Assembly (NCBI GenBank): GCA_027577595.1
Contig: JANBRJ010000079.1
Coordinates: 1-64,000, forward strand
DNA length: 64,000 nucleotides
Source of the DNA: Coemansia sp. RSA 487
Lineage: Eukaryota > Kickxellomycota > Kickxellomycetes > Kickxellales > Kickxellaceae
Reading direction: 5' to 3'
Numbering within the stretch: position 1 is the stretch's first letter; every line of letters starts with the position of its first letter. Shown in pieces: positions 7,845-17,247 of this stretch. The notes under the pieces are model-generated. The model saw only the letters and a program-made list of their open reading frames with translations. It did not search any database and had not been told where the DNA came from. The translations under genes and the position numbers were made by a program.

Positions 7845-10087
7845 TAGCCGCTCAGTATATGGCGATGGAAATTATTAAAAAATAATAATAATGCGTGAAA
7901 AGTAGCGGAATGATGATGGCAGCTCCTAAAGGCTTTTCCTTTTTGCTTGTAGACGATGTGCCTTGCTTTTAGAATAAACAGAAGACTCGGATGATCGTAG
8001 TAGGACGGAAGTAGAAGAAAAAAAAAGCTGAATACGGGATGTTAAAGTGTAAATATGGAAATACGCTCTCGCCAACAATGAACGCAGCCTCTCGCTTGTA
8101 TGTACTGTCAAAGGGAATCTACTCTGCTGCACATCAATCGAACGCGAGGCATAAACAGCTCAAAATGGGATGGAGAAAATGAACTAAAGAGGCGGGAAAG
8201 AGGAGGAGGAGGAGTACAGTTTGAGTGGGAGAGAAGGGGGAGGAGTGGTTGGTTGGTGGGTGAAAACCTATTCTAGTTTGAATCCTCTTCTTTTTTGTGT
8301 GGCCACACTTATTTTCCAGTCGAAACCAATGTTGCAGGTGATGGATATGAATATGAAAAAGAAGGCGTTATAGAAAGTGTGTATATTCTGCAAGATCATG
8401 TAAGCCTGGCATATAGACTGGCAATATATAATCTTTGCAGAACTATCTTTCCACTAGGCTGCGCAGAGCAAGAAGCACAGAGGATGATGCCAATTGTGAA
8501 CCGTATAATTCCGTCAAAAGAAAAAAAGAGGATGTTATAGTAGAGGAAGGTGGCTGCTTGATGACTTTGGTTAAGGCGGTATGAATATGAGGGTATAAAA
8601 GGTTAAAGGAAGAATTTGTATAGTGAGGAATGGATGGAATATGAAAAAGAAAGGGAGAGAGTTTGTAAAGAACAACCGAAATATTCGTTACTAGAGAGAA
8701 GCTAAAAAGAAACAGCACATAAAACAGCAACAGCAGAGAACGGAAAAAGCTGTCTTTGAAATTTGCTCAGACGTTTGTTTTTCTTTCAAGCGCACAATCC
8801 GTACTATTTGCAGCGAGGAAAAAAAAAGACATAGCTTTGTCGTCTGCCACCAAAAAAAAAACCAGTGTAATATGCAAAAACGCAGTAGGCGTTAGTCGGA
8901 CTGGAGGCTGCTATAAATCGAGGCTTTCTTTATTTTCTGTTGCCGAGAATGCTGTGAACATACCCACCACCCCACCCACCCAGCAAGGTCAATGTGAATG
9001 TCTGCCTACTTGCTGTGAATGAGCAAAAAAAAAGCCGCTACTGGTTAAAGTGGTAGTTTTGGCACCTGGACCACAATGCCTGCCTACGCATGAACCGCTT
9101 TTGAACGACGAAACCGTTCATTCAGGTACCAAAACAAGCGCCTTGTGTTTGTTCGTTTGTTCTGCACATGCGGGACAATAAAAACATGCTTGGCAAGAAA
9201 ACCACAAAATGGTCTCTTTTTTTTCCTTTTCATCCCAAACCATGACGAAAAAGAGCGAGAGAGGGGAGGATGATTGTTTATTTCTCGCGAAAAAAAACTC
9301 CCCTCTCCATTGAACTTTGACACATACGCACACGCCACACATAAATTCCATGCTTTTTCAGTGCCCAATTCGAACCTACAGATCCACGCAGCCTCGTTCT
9401 GTTACGAGCGCTTTGCCTGCATTGGATCTCTTTTAATAGATTCCTGTTACGTATTCGCTATTTCCTCGGGTTTTAAATCCTGTGGTGGCAAAATGCTCTG
9501 GCAGCAGAAGCGGGAGCAAACAAAGTTCCTGAAATGGGGGCGTCAAGGACTGTGACAAATGAAGTAGGACATTGGGGAGAGAAACGCATTGCCATGTCCA
9601 ATAAAAATCCCATCGCAGTACAAAGGATGCTGTCATTTGCAGCTGGCACTGCTGCTTCTACTGCAACAGGGCCCGGTTTATATAGTAGCATATAACCATG
9701 TTGACGTCATGTCGGCCGTCTACGCTAAGCACCGCTCCCTGCTTCGCCTTCAGTCAGCGCGTGCAAAGGCAATGTAATTGCTTAAAGATGCTTCTCTTTC
9801 GCGTGTTGCACATTCCTACCCGTACGCCTTGGAAACGCATGACGTAAGTACCAAAATGCCATGTTGGTGCAGCTGTATGCAGCAGAATAGAGTTTGTAAA
9901 AAGCTCACGTCAAAATACAATTTGTGAAAAGGGGATCCAATGCAGAAATGGATAGCATCATGATAATGGCGTGTTTGGGTCTTTCAAAGCCACTAAAATA
10001 TAAGCGCTTAAGCAGCATGCACTAAGCATTTGCAATATTCTCCGCAACAGATGGTGTGGCTTTGTTCCTTAAAAAGAGAGGCGGCTG
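7845..10087. other. 2.2 kb intergenic stretch without a supported gene
   Basis: This lies between the ABCG gene and the 3' end of UBA2, both minus. It has purine-rich runs (8190-8240), homopurine/A-runs and several short ORFs with no conserved motif. The ORF at 8756-9022 begins with a signal-peptide-like stretch but soon turns into lysine runs and looks accidental. Two CRE-like sites (9702-9709 and 9839-9847) are the only recognisable elements. Confidence 0.5.
9702..9709. promoter_or_regulatory. perfect CRE palindrome TGACGTCA
   Basis: This is the full ATF/CREB-type bZIP site in the gene-free stretch. A related ATGACGTAA lies at 9839-9847. Neither flanks a convincing start codon, so the target, if any, is unclear. 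Confidence 0.3.
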
Positions 10088-12094
10088 CTAGTCTGCGAGT
10101 TCCACCGATTCGCCAACTTCGCTATCGCCTGTGGCGCGACGCTTGGCGCCTGGCGGACCACTAGCACTGACCTCGTCAATATTGCGTTTTGCAAGCTCGT
10201 CAGAGATGCGCTGGACTCCAGCAGTGCTAGCAGCGCCGTTGTCATTGTCATTGTCATTGTCATTGTCATCGTCATCGTCATCGTCATCCTCGAGGAGAAT
10301 CGCCCCGTCATCGCCAACAGACAACCCAGCCTCCTCGATCACTTCTGTAGCGCCGGTCGCAGCACCTGGATTGCCACTTGCGCTGCCCTCATCTTGAACC
10401 TTGCCGCCGCCGCTTTGGTCCATCGCAGTGGCTGGGAGCGGAGCAAACTCGGGGATCAGCTCGAACCCTTCGATGACAAGCAGATCTCCGCCGTCCACTG
10501 CATCCTGTCGGGGCTTGGCAAAGCTAAGAACCACAGGGACCGTGTCGCTATCGTCGTCTCTGGACAGTGTCACCATCTTGCCTGGGACAAGGCCAAGGTC
10601 CTTTAGCGATCTAGAGAGATTGTCGTCGTAGTCATAGTCGTACAGAATGCGGCTTCCCTCGACAACCGATATTTCGTCACCAAGGTTAAGATCGCGGTCA
10701 GTTCCTGCCAGCGCACCTACACAGTCAACAACATCACCCAGCGTCGTTTTCGAGCATTCCGCAACCCGAAGCGTCAAGTACCGGCGGCGGCAGACAGCGC
10801 ACCGCGCGTTAGGAGGCGCCAGCGCATCCTTGACGATGCTTCTGGGTCTCTTGCTACTGTACGACAGGTACGCAGTGTGGCATTCGGGCATGCGGCCACC
10901 CAGCACGAGGGCGCCCTGGACAACCATCATTCCGGCAACAATGGCATTGGTCGTGGCGATCGCAGGAATGATATTGCCGGCCATCGCCTTGATGCTGAAA
11001 ATGGATTTCGGATCGATTCCAAACGCATATGACCGCAGGTTTGCAGCAGCCGCAACAAAACGAAGCGTGTCGTCATCGTCCTTGTCAAAGGCCAAGAACG
11101 CGTCAGCGTCGCTGTTCTTCTGAAGCTCATGCCTCTGCGCAAGCTTGTCAGCCGAATGTTTGAACAGCGCAAAAGATTGCTCAAGAGACATTGGCGCATG
11201 GTCGTCGATCGATGCCGGGTCAAAGACGCTATCCACGGCACTGTGGAGCTGGTCGAAATGCAGCACGCGCGGCGGCTGGCGATGCTTCCACATGTCCCTC
11301 ATCGACAGCAGTCGGGCAACATCGCTATCAAACACCTTTTGGAACACCAGCTTGGCAAATTCGTCGCTGCCCATGGCGGCTGTCAGTTTGGCCAATGCCC
11401 AGGACTCTTCTCGAAGCTGCCGAAGCTCCTCCAGATCCTCGCCTTCGTCGCCTTTCGCATCGAGCTCGTCGGGCACCTTTTCGCCAAAGATCTGCGCAAA
11501 CAAGTAATCCTTTGCCCAAACGATGCAGTGGATTGGCGCGGTGGGTGTGGACCGAATGGTGCAAACTGGATATGTTTTTCTTTCAGCAGGCTTGGGCTGG
11601 CACTCGAAGCATTCGGTCGTGCCGCCGCTAATCACCGTGACCTGGCCCAGATACCCGGCGGTCCCAGACTCAACCAGCGGCACGTGCGCAGCCAAGCACA
11701 TCGAGTTCACGTGCCTCCGGGCATCCAAATTATCCAGTGCATTGAGCACCAAATCGAACTGAGAAAACCAGTCCACGTCAAACTCTGGCTGCTTTATATT
11801 CGCTTGCTCAAACGACGCATCCAGCCCTGGGTTGAACCTTTGGATTGCCTGCGTGGCCACCTGCGCCTTGGGCTTCTTGATGTGCACACGCTGGAACAGG
11901 AACTGGCGGTTGAGGTTGGAAAGATCGATGGTGTCCAAGTCCACCGCTTTGATGTGCCCAAACCCAGACATGCTGAGGTTCTTCAGCAGCTCGCATCCTA
12001 TGCCGCCGGCTCCTACCACCAGTATACGTGCTGTGCTGATCGTCGAGGCTGTCTTTTCTCCAAAAAGCCTTGCCAGCTGCTTTGTGTCGCGCAT
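10088..12094 (-). CDS. UBA2: SUMO-activating enzyme subunit Uba2
   Basis: The 668-residue product fits Uba2/SAE2, the catalytic subunit of the heterodimeric SUMO E1 (partner Aos1), which adenylates SUMO and passes it as a thioester to Ubc9. The N-terminus has the nucleotide-binding motif GAGGIGCELLKNL and DLDTIDLSNLNRQFLF. The catalytic cysteine sits in YPVCTIRSTP. Zinc-binding CxxC-type pairs are seen in FECQP and CAVC, and the ubiquitin-fold domain contains YDYDYDDNLSRSL. The C-terminal tail is acidic, with a long D/N run from a hexanucleotide repeat (10239-10289), then a basic GAKRR element that may be a nuclear signal. Length is close to human UBA2 (640). It is divergent from PUS4, sharing a ~330 bp intergenic region. 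Confidence 0.95.
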   Translation of the reverse strand: MRDTKQLARLFGEKTASTISTARILVVGAGGIGCELLKNLSMSGFGHIKAVDLDTIDLSNLNRQFLFQRVHIKKPKAQVATQAIQRFNPGLDASFEQANIKQPEFDVDWFSQFDLVLNALDNLDARRHVNSMCLAAHVPLVESGTAGYLGQVTVISGGTTECFECQPKPAERKTYPVCTIRSTPTAPIHCIVWAKDYLFAQIFGEKVPDELDAKGDEGEDLEELRQLREESWALAKLTAAMGSDEFAKLVFQKVFDSDVARLLSMRDMWKHRQPPRVLHFDQLHSAVDSVFDPASIDDHAPMSLEQSFALFKHSADKLAQRHELQKNSDADAFLAFDKDDDDTLRFVAAAANLRSYAFGIDPKSIFSIKAMAGNIIPAIATTNAIVAGMMVVQGALVLGGRMPECHTAYLSYSSKRPRSIVKDALAPPNARCAVCRRRYLTLRVAECSKTTLGDVVDCVGALAGTDRDLNLGDEISVVEGSRILYDYDYDDNLSRSLKDLGLVPGKMVTLSRDDDSDTVPVVLSFAKPRQDAVDGGDLLVIEGFELIPEFAPLPATAMDQSGGGKVQDEGSASGNPGAATGATEVIEEAGLSVGDDGAILLEDDDDDDDDNDNDNDNDNGAASTAGVQRISDELAKRNIDEVSASGPPGAKRRATGDSEVGESVELAD
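10239..10289. repeat. hexanucleotide microsatellite inside UBA2
   Basis: Repeated TCATTG units grade into TCATCG units on the plus strand. On the minus strand they encode an acidic D and D-N tract in the C-terminal tail of Uba2. Length changes would keep the frame. Confidence 0.85.
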
Positions 12095-12426
12095 TACGTA
12101 TTCTATTTTCTTAAAGTGTGCTCAATTCGAATGTAAAAATTAACTGTGGTGGAAAAAATAAAACAAAAAAAGTGAAGCGATGTGACGTTTCCCTTTCCTT
12201 CTTTCCTCCTCCCTTTTTACACAGTACTGAGAAATCATAAAATGCGAAAAGACCCCGGTGGTGATCAGGAAACGCATAAAAGCGATAATCAACAAATAAT
12301 TTATTAAAATGTGTTCAACAAGCGCTTCCTTCGCTCTTCTTCCCCTTCTCTTCATCTTATCTGCTTAAATTCAAGTCTCTTTTCCTATACACTCTAAAAT
12401 ATTGAAACACGGGGCTGCTAAATTAC

Positions 12427-13557
12427 TTGGGAGGGGAAAAAAAGGAGTATCGAAAGGCAGGAACAAACTGCACACCATATATAAAGGGGATGAGTTTTAT
12501 GCAAGTAACGCGCGATACGTTACGGGTCCAAGCGTCGGCCAAACTCGCAGCAGCAGCAGTCACGACAGGCGGGCTATTTGCAGTCAACAAACCACCAGGG
12601 ATCAGCTGTACCGGATTCATAGACTACATCAAGCGCAACGCAGGACTTGGCGAGAGAGCCATATCGTTTAGCGATCACTTTGAGATGGAAAAGCAGCTGC
12701 GGAAACCAGGGAAGAAGATATACCGCAAAAAGTACCATACCAACTTACGGATCGGACATGCTGGTACTTTGGATGTGGAGGCTGCGGGGGTGCTTGTTCT
12801 GGGTGTCGAAAGCGGGTGCAAGTTGCTGGGCGATTACTTGAAGGGCGAGAAGTCGTACATGGCGACTGGGAGACTTGGTCTGGCTACGGATTCGTATGAT
12901 GCTGAGGGGAAGATTACGCATGTAGGCGACGCAAGCGGCGTGACGAGTGATATGATTCTGCGCACAATCCCCCGCTTCATTGGCGATATCGAGCAGACCC
13001 CGCCCCTGTACTCGGCTATCCGGATCGACGGCAAACGGCTGTACGAGTATATGCGGAGCGGAGAGCCGATCCCCGTCAAGGTCAAGCCGCGCAAGGTCCA
13101 CATAAGCGATATCAAGCTACTGCACTACAAGCCACAGCAGCAAAAAGAACAAGGCTCAACCGGTGTTTTGGAGCAGGCGGTGTACGGGAAACGGGTGGTG
13201 CTGCCGCCGGAGTGCGTTGAATACTTTACGGGTGGAAGGTTCGCATGGGACGAAAAGAGCAGCGAAAACAAAGTGCCCTGTGTGGGCGATTACATGTACT
13301 CGTTCCTCAACCAGCCGAATGCCCCGACCATCCAGCTCCTAGTTCGGAGCGGCGGCGGAGTGTACATCCGCTCACTGATACATAACATGGGTGAGGCTCT
13401 GGGCTGCGGCGCATCCATGGCTATGCTTGTCAGAACATCGCAAGGCCCGCTGCGCTTGGGTCGTGATACCATCGATGTCCAGGACTTGCCGTACATCGCC
13501 AAGATCACCGAGGCTATGCGGCGAACGCAGGCACGTCTCGACGAAAGCACGAGCTGA
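12427..13557 (+). CDS. PUS4: TruB-family tRNA pseudouridine synthase Pus4
   Basis: The product (376 residues from the first ATG) converts U55 of the tRNA T-loop to pseudouridine. The N-terminal LFAVNKPPGISC is the conserved opening of TruB enzymes. The catalytic Asp is D116 in RIGHAGTLDVEAAGVL. The downstream GEKSYMATGRLGLATDSYD and the PPLYSAIRIDGKRLYE stretch are also typical, and near the C-terminus RSGGGVYIRSLIHNMGEALG is the RNA-binding segment. A second ATG at 12490 (MSFMQV) is as likely a start; it removes 21 poorly conserved residues. A TATATAAAGG at 12478-12487 sits between the two ATGs, so it is either a fortuitous match or supports the later start. All catalytic motifs are intact. 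Confidence 0.93.
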   Translation: MGGEKKEYRKAGTNCTPYIKGMSFMQVTRDTLRVQASAKLAAAAVTTGGLFAVNKPPGISCTGFIDYIKRNAGLGERAISFSDHFEMEKQLRKPGKKIYRKKYHTNLRIGHAGTLDVEAAGVLVLGVESGCKLLGDYLKGEKSYMATGRLGLATDSYDAEGKITHVGDASGVTSDMILRTIPRFIGDIEQTPPLYSAIRIDGKRLYEYMRSGEPIPVKVKPRKVHISDIKLLHYKPQQQKEQGSTGVLEQAVYGKRVVLPPECVEYFTGGRFAWDEKSSENKVPCVGDYMYSFLNQPNAPTIQLLVRSGGGVYIRSLIHNMGEALGCGASMAMLVRTSQGPLRLGRDTIDVQDLPYIAKITEAMRRTQARLDESTS

Positions 13558-13647
13558 ACGAAGCCTCCAAGTATATCTTCTTTGTTTCTGAACTTTCCGC
13601 TTTCGGACAGCCTCAAGACCCAGTGTTATAAAATAGAATGAACTCTC

Positions 13648-13700
<53 letters not shown>

Positions 13701-13719
13701 TATTATTATTATTATTATT
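13648..13719. repeat. (TAT/TTA)n trinucleotide microsatellite, ~72 bp
   Basis: This is an almost perfect ATT/TTA run with one small interruption near 13697-13702. It ends at the base before the stop codon of the minus-strand mannanase gene (TGA at 13720-13722), so it forms the first bases of that gene's 3' UTR. Confidence 0.95.
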
Positions 13720-15132
13720 TCAATCAGAGCTGGCACGCTTTATGATCTCCAGAGTCTCGACATCCTTGTCGTAGACGCTGTTCCAGCCAGGCGGCTCGTG
13801 CGGCGGGTCGCCTGTCCACGTAATATTTGTTGTCGGATTCTTTGGAGGACGAGCCAGACCCGCGTATGCCCAGAACGCAGAACCAGCCAGCGCACCACGG
13901 CCGCTGCTTGCCGAGAACTCCTTGATGCAGTCGGAAACTGCGCCGTAGAACCTATTCCGATGCGTGATCGGCGCATCCGGGGAGTATGCTTTGGTGCCAG
14001 CAAACTCGCCCCAGTTGTCGCGCATCATTCCGTACTCGAACAGCACGCTCGGGATCCCAAGCTCGTGCGCCCACTCTGAGTTCAAACGAACGAACTCGCA
14101 CATCTTGTCGATCGAGTGGTCGACGCTGGCGTTGGTCGGATCGGTCGAGTTGTAGTAGCCCCAGTTGAGCGGCCAGAAGTGGCATGACGCCAGTGAAATG
14201 TGCTGGGACCTGTGCATGACGTCGAACCATTTGGCGCCGTTCTTGGACTCTGCGCCTGTCGTGACCAAGTGGCGTGGGTCGATGGAGCGGATGAACCCGG
14301 CGGACTCGTCTATCCAGCGGAACAAGAGCTGCTCGCCTGTCCCGGGCGTATCAATTATCTGTGGCTCGTTCATCAGCTCCCACGCCATGATGGCTGGATC
14401 GTCTTTGTACCGAACGCCTGTAACCGAGTTGACGCGCTCCACCACGGCGCGCACATGGTCTCTGTACCATGCCTGGACAGCTTTATAAATAGACTCGTCG
14501 GCGTAGAATCGGTTCGCGTACGCGAGGAACGTGTCGTAGTCGCCTCCGTCAAAGACCTGGTTCAGCGGATCCCACTGCGACGGATACGGGATCTCGGTGT
14601 CAGTGGCCCAGCTGACGTACTGCGGGATTCCCCCGCTCCACGTCCAGTAGTTCGCCAGCGTCACGGTGGCCGTCATGTTGTACTTGGGCAGCTGCGCCAA
14701 CGTCCAGTCAAGCCCTGCGAACACTGCTTCGTCGTAAGCGCCTGGCGATTCCATGAGAACTGGATACATTCTGTCGGGCGCCACACCATACTGCGAGCCC
14801 TCGGAGGATGCCATGATCCGTACCATGTTTACACCATAGCTAGATAGGGTCGCCAGATCGCGGTGGACACGTGCGCGGTCGCTGCTTGGCCCACTTGCCA
14901 TCCCCAGGTTCATTGCCTGCCAGTAGTTCGCGCCCGACACCTGGTACGGGTCCCCGTTACGCGTCAGCCGCGATCCGTTGGCTGTCACAAACATATCACT
15001 TGTTGTGTTTAATATAGTAGTCTCGTGGTCCGGCATGGCTGTTAGACGGTTGCAGAGCTGCAGCTTACTTGCAAAGTGTGCAGTCGCAAAAGCAACTAAA
15101 AGAGCAAAGAGCAAGTACGCGCATCGGGCCAT
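13720..15132 (-). CDS. secreted GH5 endo-beta-1,4-mannanase-like hydrolase
   Basis: The 470-residue product is a family-5 glycoside hydrolase of the mannan endo-1,4-beta-mannosidase group, which cuts beta-mannans outside the cell. The catalytic acid/base is E256 in WELMNEPQ and the nucleophile is E366 in SVLFEYGMM. The ANYW and RIMASS segments early in the barrel are typical of these enzymes. An N-terminal signal peptide runs over residues 1-20 (MARCAYLLFALLVAFATAHF), and several N-x-S/T glycosylation sites follow. The frame continues to an ATG at 15201, but the added 23 residues put a second hydrophobic run in front of a good signal peptide, so I prefer 15132. Both catalytic Glu residues are present. 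The exact substrate (mannan or another beta-glycan) is inferred. Confidence 0.85.
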   Translation of the reverse strand: MARCAYLLFALLVAFATAHFASKLQLCNRLTAMPDHETTILNTTSDMFVTANGSRLTRNGDPYQVSGANYWQAMNLGMASGPSSDRARVHRDLATLSSYGVNMVRIMASSEGSQYGVAPDRMYPVLMESPGAYDEAVFAGLDWTLAQLPKYNMTATVTLANYWTWSGGIPQYVSWATDTEIPYPSQWDPLNQVFDGGDYDTFLAYANRFYADESIYKAVQAWYRDHVRAVVERVNSVTGVRYKDDPAIMAWELMNEPQIIDTPGTGEQLLFRWIDESAGFIRSIDPRHLVTTGAESKNGAKWFDVMHRSQHISLASCHFWPLNWGYYNSTDPTNASVDHSIDKMCEFVRLNSEWAHELGIPSVLFEYGMMRDNWGEFAGTKAYSPDAPITHRNRFYGAVSDCIKEFSASSGRGALAGSAFWAYAGLARPPKNPTTNITWTGDPPHEPPGWNSVYDKDVETLEIIKRASSD

Positions 15133-15328
15133 AGAAACCAAAGAAGAAAGACAATTGCTTTTAATAAAACTAACTATAAGGAAAAACAAATAGAGAGTCA
15201 AGAAGGAAAGATGTAGCTCAGTCTACGAAAAAAAAAGTAAGCGTCGTCCATTCATCAAAAGAAAAAAATCAATTGTCTGGCAAGTAGCACATACTTTGTA
15301 GATGAATGTCGGCCATGATGGACAAGGG

Positions 15329-16582
15329 CTAGTCGAGAGACTCGATGAACGAACTCATGTTGTGCCAGAACTTGGCGACTCCGCGCATTTCTGGCGTTGC
15401 CATTTGGAAGACATGCACGCCGTCTGGAAGAGTTTGAAACTCTACAGATCCACTGGTCTTGTCCTTACTCCTACGTTGCTGCACACTTTCAGCGGCTCTA
15501 GCGACAAACTCGCAAATGTCAAAGTACATTGTCTCTTTCTCGCCTGCCTGGATAAGTGTTGGCGGCAGCTCCGAAAGATCGGCATTGATCGGAGCTACAA
15601 AGGGATCGTTTGCAAAACCTTTCATATACGATGCAATATCGCTGGGTCCCGTATTGGCCAGATCGCGAGAACCAAGGAGCTTGCAGGCGAACGACTCTAT
15701 ATCATCAATGCGTTCGGGCTTCAAGTAGTCGATGTCTGAGTTGGTGCGCCATGTGTCACGCGTGTTCAGGATATCGACGAGTGGGGACAGGAGAATCAGA
15801 GCGGCAATAGATTCATCGTGTGCGCGAATCAGCTGCCACAATGCTAGAGCCAGGCTCCCGCCAGCACTATCGCCAGCGACGACAATGTCGCATGCTTTGT
15901 ATCCCAAGTCCTGGCGCAAGTAGAAGTATGCGCAATACGCATCGTAGAGCTGTGTTGGATATTTGAACTGCGGCGCCAATCTGTATTCAACTGAGTAAAT
16001 GGGTAGCTTTGTTGCAGTTGCCAGGCGCATATGCAAGCCATGGTACGACCTCAAACTTCCCATCACATAAGCCCCGCCGTGGAAATACAAAATGACCTTA
16101 CCTGTGTGTTTGTTTTGTGGAATATTAATGCTGGCATGTGAAATACAGTTAGCACTAATTGTATCTCCCAATAAAACAGAATCTGAAGACATATGTAGCA
16201 GTTTGTCCTCCCAGCGCCCAGCACTCCGTGCAATATCAGCGCTTACAACGACAGCTGGTATTTGAACAAATGAAACTGTACATGGGTAGCGGTCACCGAA
16301 TGCGAGCTCCTTTGCAGACTTGAGGATAATTGCCCAATATTTAATGCTGCTCCTATAAATAATGCTGGTGTTTGTATGAGTGAATATGTATTGGAACAAC
16401 TCGCACGAAAAATGGGTAGGAAAATCCCAGCTGGAAACGCGTGGCCCGTGGACCAAGTAGCGAATAAACGATGATGTAGCTACATATATAAAGTTGAATG
16501 TCGCAAGCAATGCTATAAAAAATACGCCCAGACGTGAAAATAGGTGTGACACACAGCTGAAGAACATGGCTATATCTATCAT
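15329..16582 (-). CDS. membrane-anchored alpha/beta-hydrolase (HSL-type esterase), paralogue A
   Basis: The 417-residue product is an HSL/alpha-beta-hydrolase-3 esterase or lipase. An N-terminal membrane segment (about residues 18-40) is followed by a conserved HGPRVSSWDF patch. The hydrolase core has the oxyanion motif FHGGAY (167-172), the nucleophile S239 in GDSAGG, then NDPFVAPINAD (acid Asp) and DGVHVF (His). The frame extends upstream to 16636, but starting at 16582 gives exactly 417 residues and aligns with the start of the paralogue at 19572-20825. The two esterases lie on the same strand and bracket the M3 peptidase homologue. All triad residues are present, so it is probably active on short acyl esters; the substrate is unknown. 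Confidence 0.85.
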   Translation of the reverse strand: MIDIAMFFSCVSHLFSRLGVFFIALLATFNFIYVATSSFIRYLVHGPRVSSWDFPTHFSCELFQYIFTHTNTSIIYRSSIKYWAIILKSAKELAFGDRYPCTVSFVQIPAVVVSADIARSAGRWEDKLLHMSSDSVLLGDTISANCISHASINIPQNKHTGKVILYFHGGAYVMGSLRSYHGLHMRLATATKLPIYSVEYRLAPQFKYPTQLYDAYCAYFYLRQDLGYKACDIVVAGDSAGGSLALALWQLIRAHDESIAALILLSPLVDILNTRDTWRTNSDIDYLKPERIDDIESFACKLLGSRDLANTGPSDIASYMKGFANDPFVAPINADLSELPPTLIQAGEKETMYFDICEFVARAAESVQQRRSKDKTSGSVEFQTLPDGVHVFQMATPEMRGVAKFWHNMSSFIESLD

Positions 16583-16636
16583 ATAAGATGAATAGAAAAA
16601 AGTATATATAGTATATAGTAATAGTAGAAAATTCAA

Positions 16637-17247
16637 ATGATTAAAGTCCCAGTGATTCCAAAGATGCTAAATTTGGCAGCCAAATATTTTCTCAAACAGC
16701 ATTATGTATAAAATGTCAACAGCACGCAAAACGCCACTCTGTTCGCATGTGAATGGTATGCATGTGGTACAGAAACACAAAGACAACGAACCAGAAGCCC
16801 TGAATTTTGTCAAATACGGATGCTCTCTGCAGCCCGAGCCACTGTTGTTGGCCTTTGTTACTACGCAGACAAACAAGGGTAATATGACTTGCATTTATAT
16901 TATCGATTGACAATGTTGCTTCTAAATTAACTAGTAGTGATGCTGCCAGAAAATGTGAACTACAAACAGACAAACTGTGATACAGCGGATATTTACTACA
17001 GTCTCTACGTTTTCACAAAGACTTATTTTACGCAAAGATACACGCACAGTGGTACAAAGATGTTTGTATCTCTAAAACAAATAAAAAGAGAGCTCTTACA
17101 GAGCGCCCACAGGAGAAAAGCTGAGGACTAGCATATATAAATCCCGAATAACAGAGCAAGCATCCTTGGCTTCTTTTTCTTTTCTTCAGTGCATTATTAT
17201 TCACAAATATTATTATTTTGACAAGGCATCTATTCTGATTTAGCACC
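16637..17247. other. divergent intergenic region, esterase A / M3 homologue
   Basis: No gene is supported. It holds the M3 homologue promoter, with TATATAAAT at 17134-17142 about 110 bp before the ATG at 17248. Short ORFs here lack motifs. Confidence 0.5.

Noticed and set aside
8295-9022. Short plus-strand ORFs in the ABCG-UBA2 gap, one with a signal-peptide-like start
   Set aside because: No motifs; later residues come from A-runs (lysine tracts); no neighbouring promoter logic; consistent with chance.
11129-12136. 335-residue plus-strand ORF opposite UBA2
   Set aside because: It is antisense to clearly conserved Uba2 motifs and its translation has no recognisable domain.
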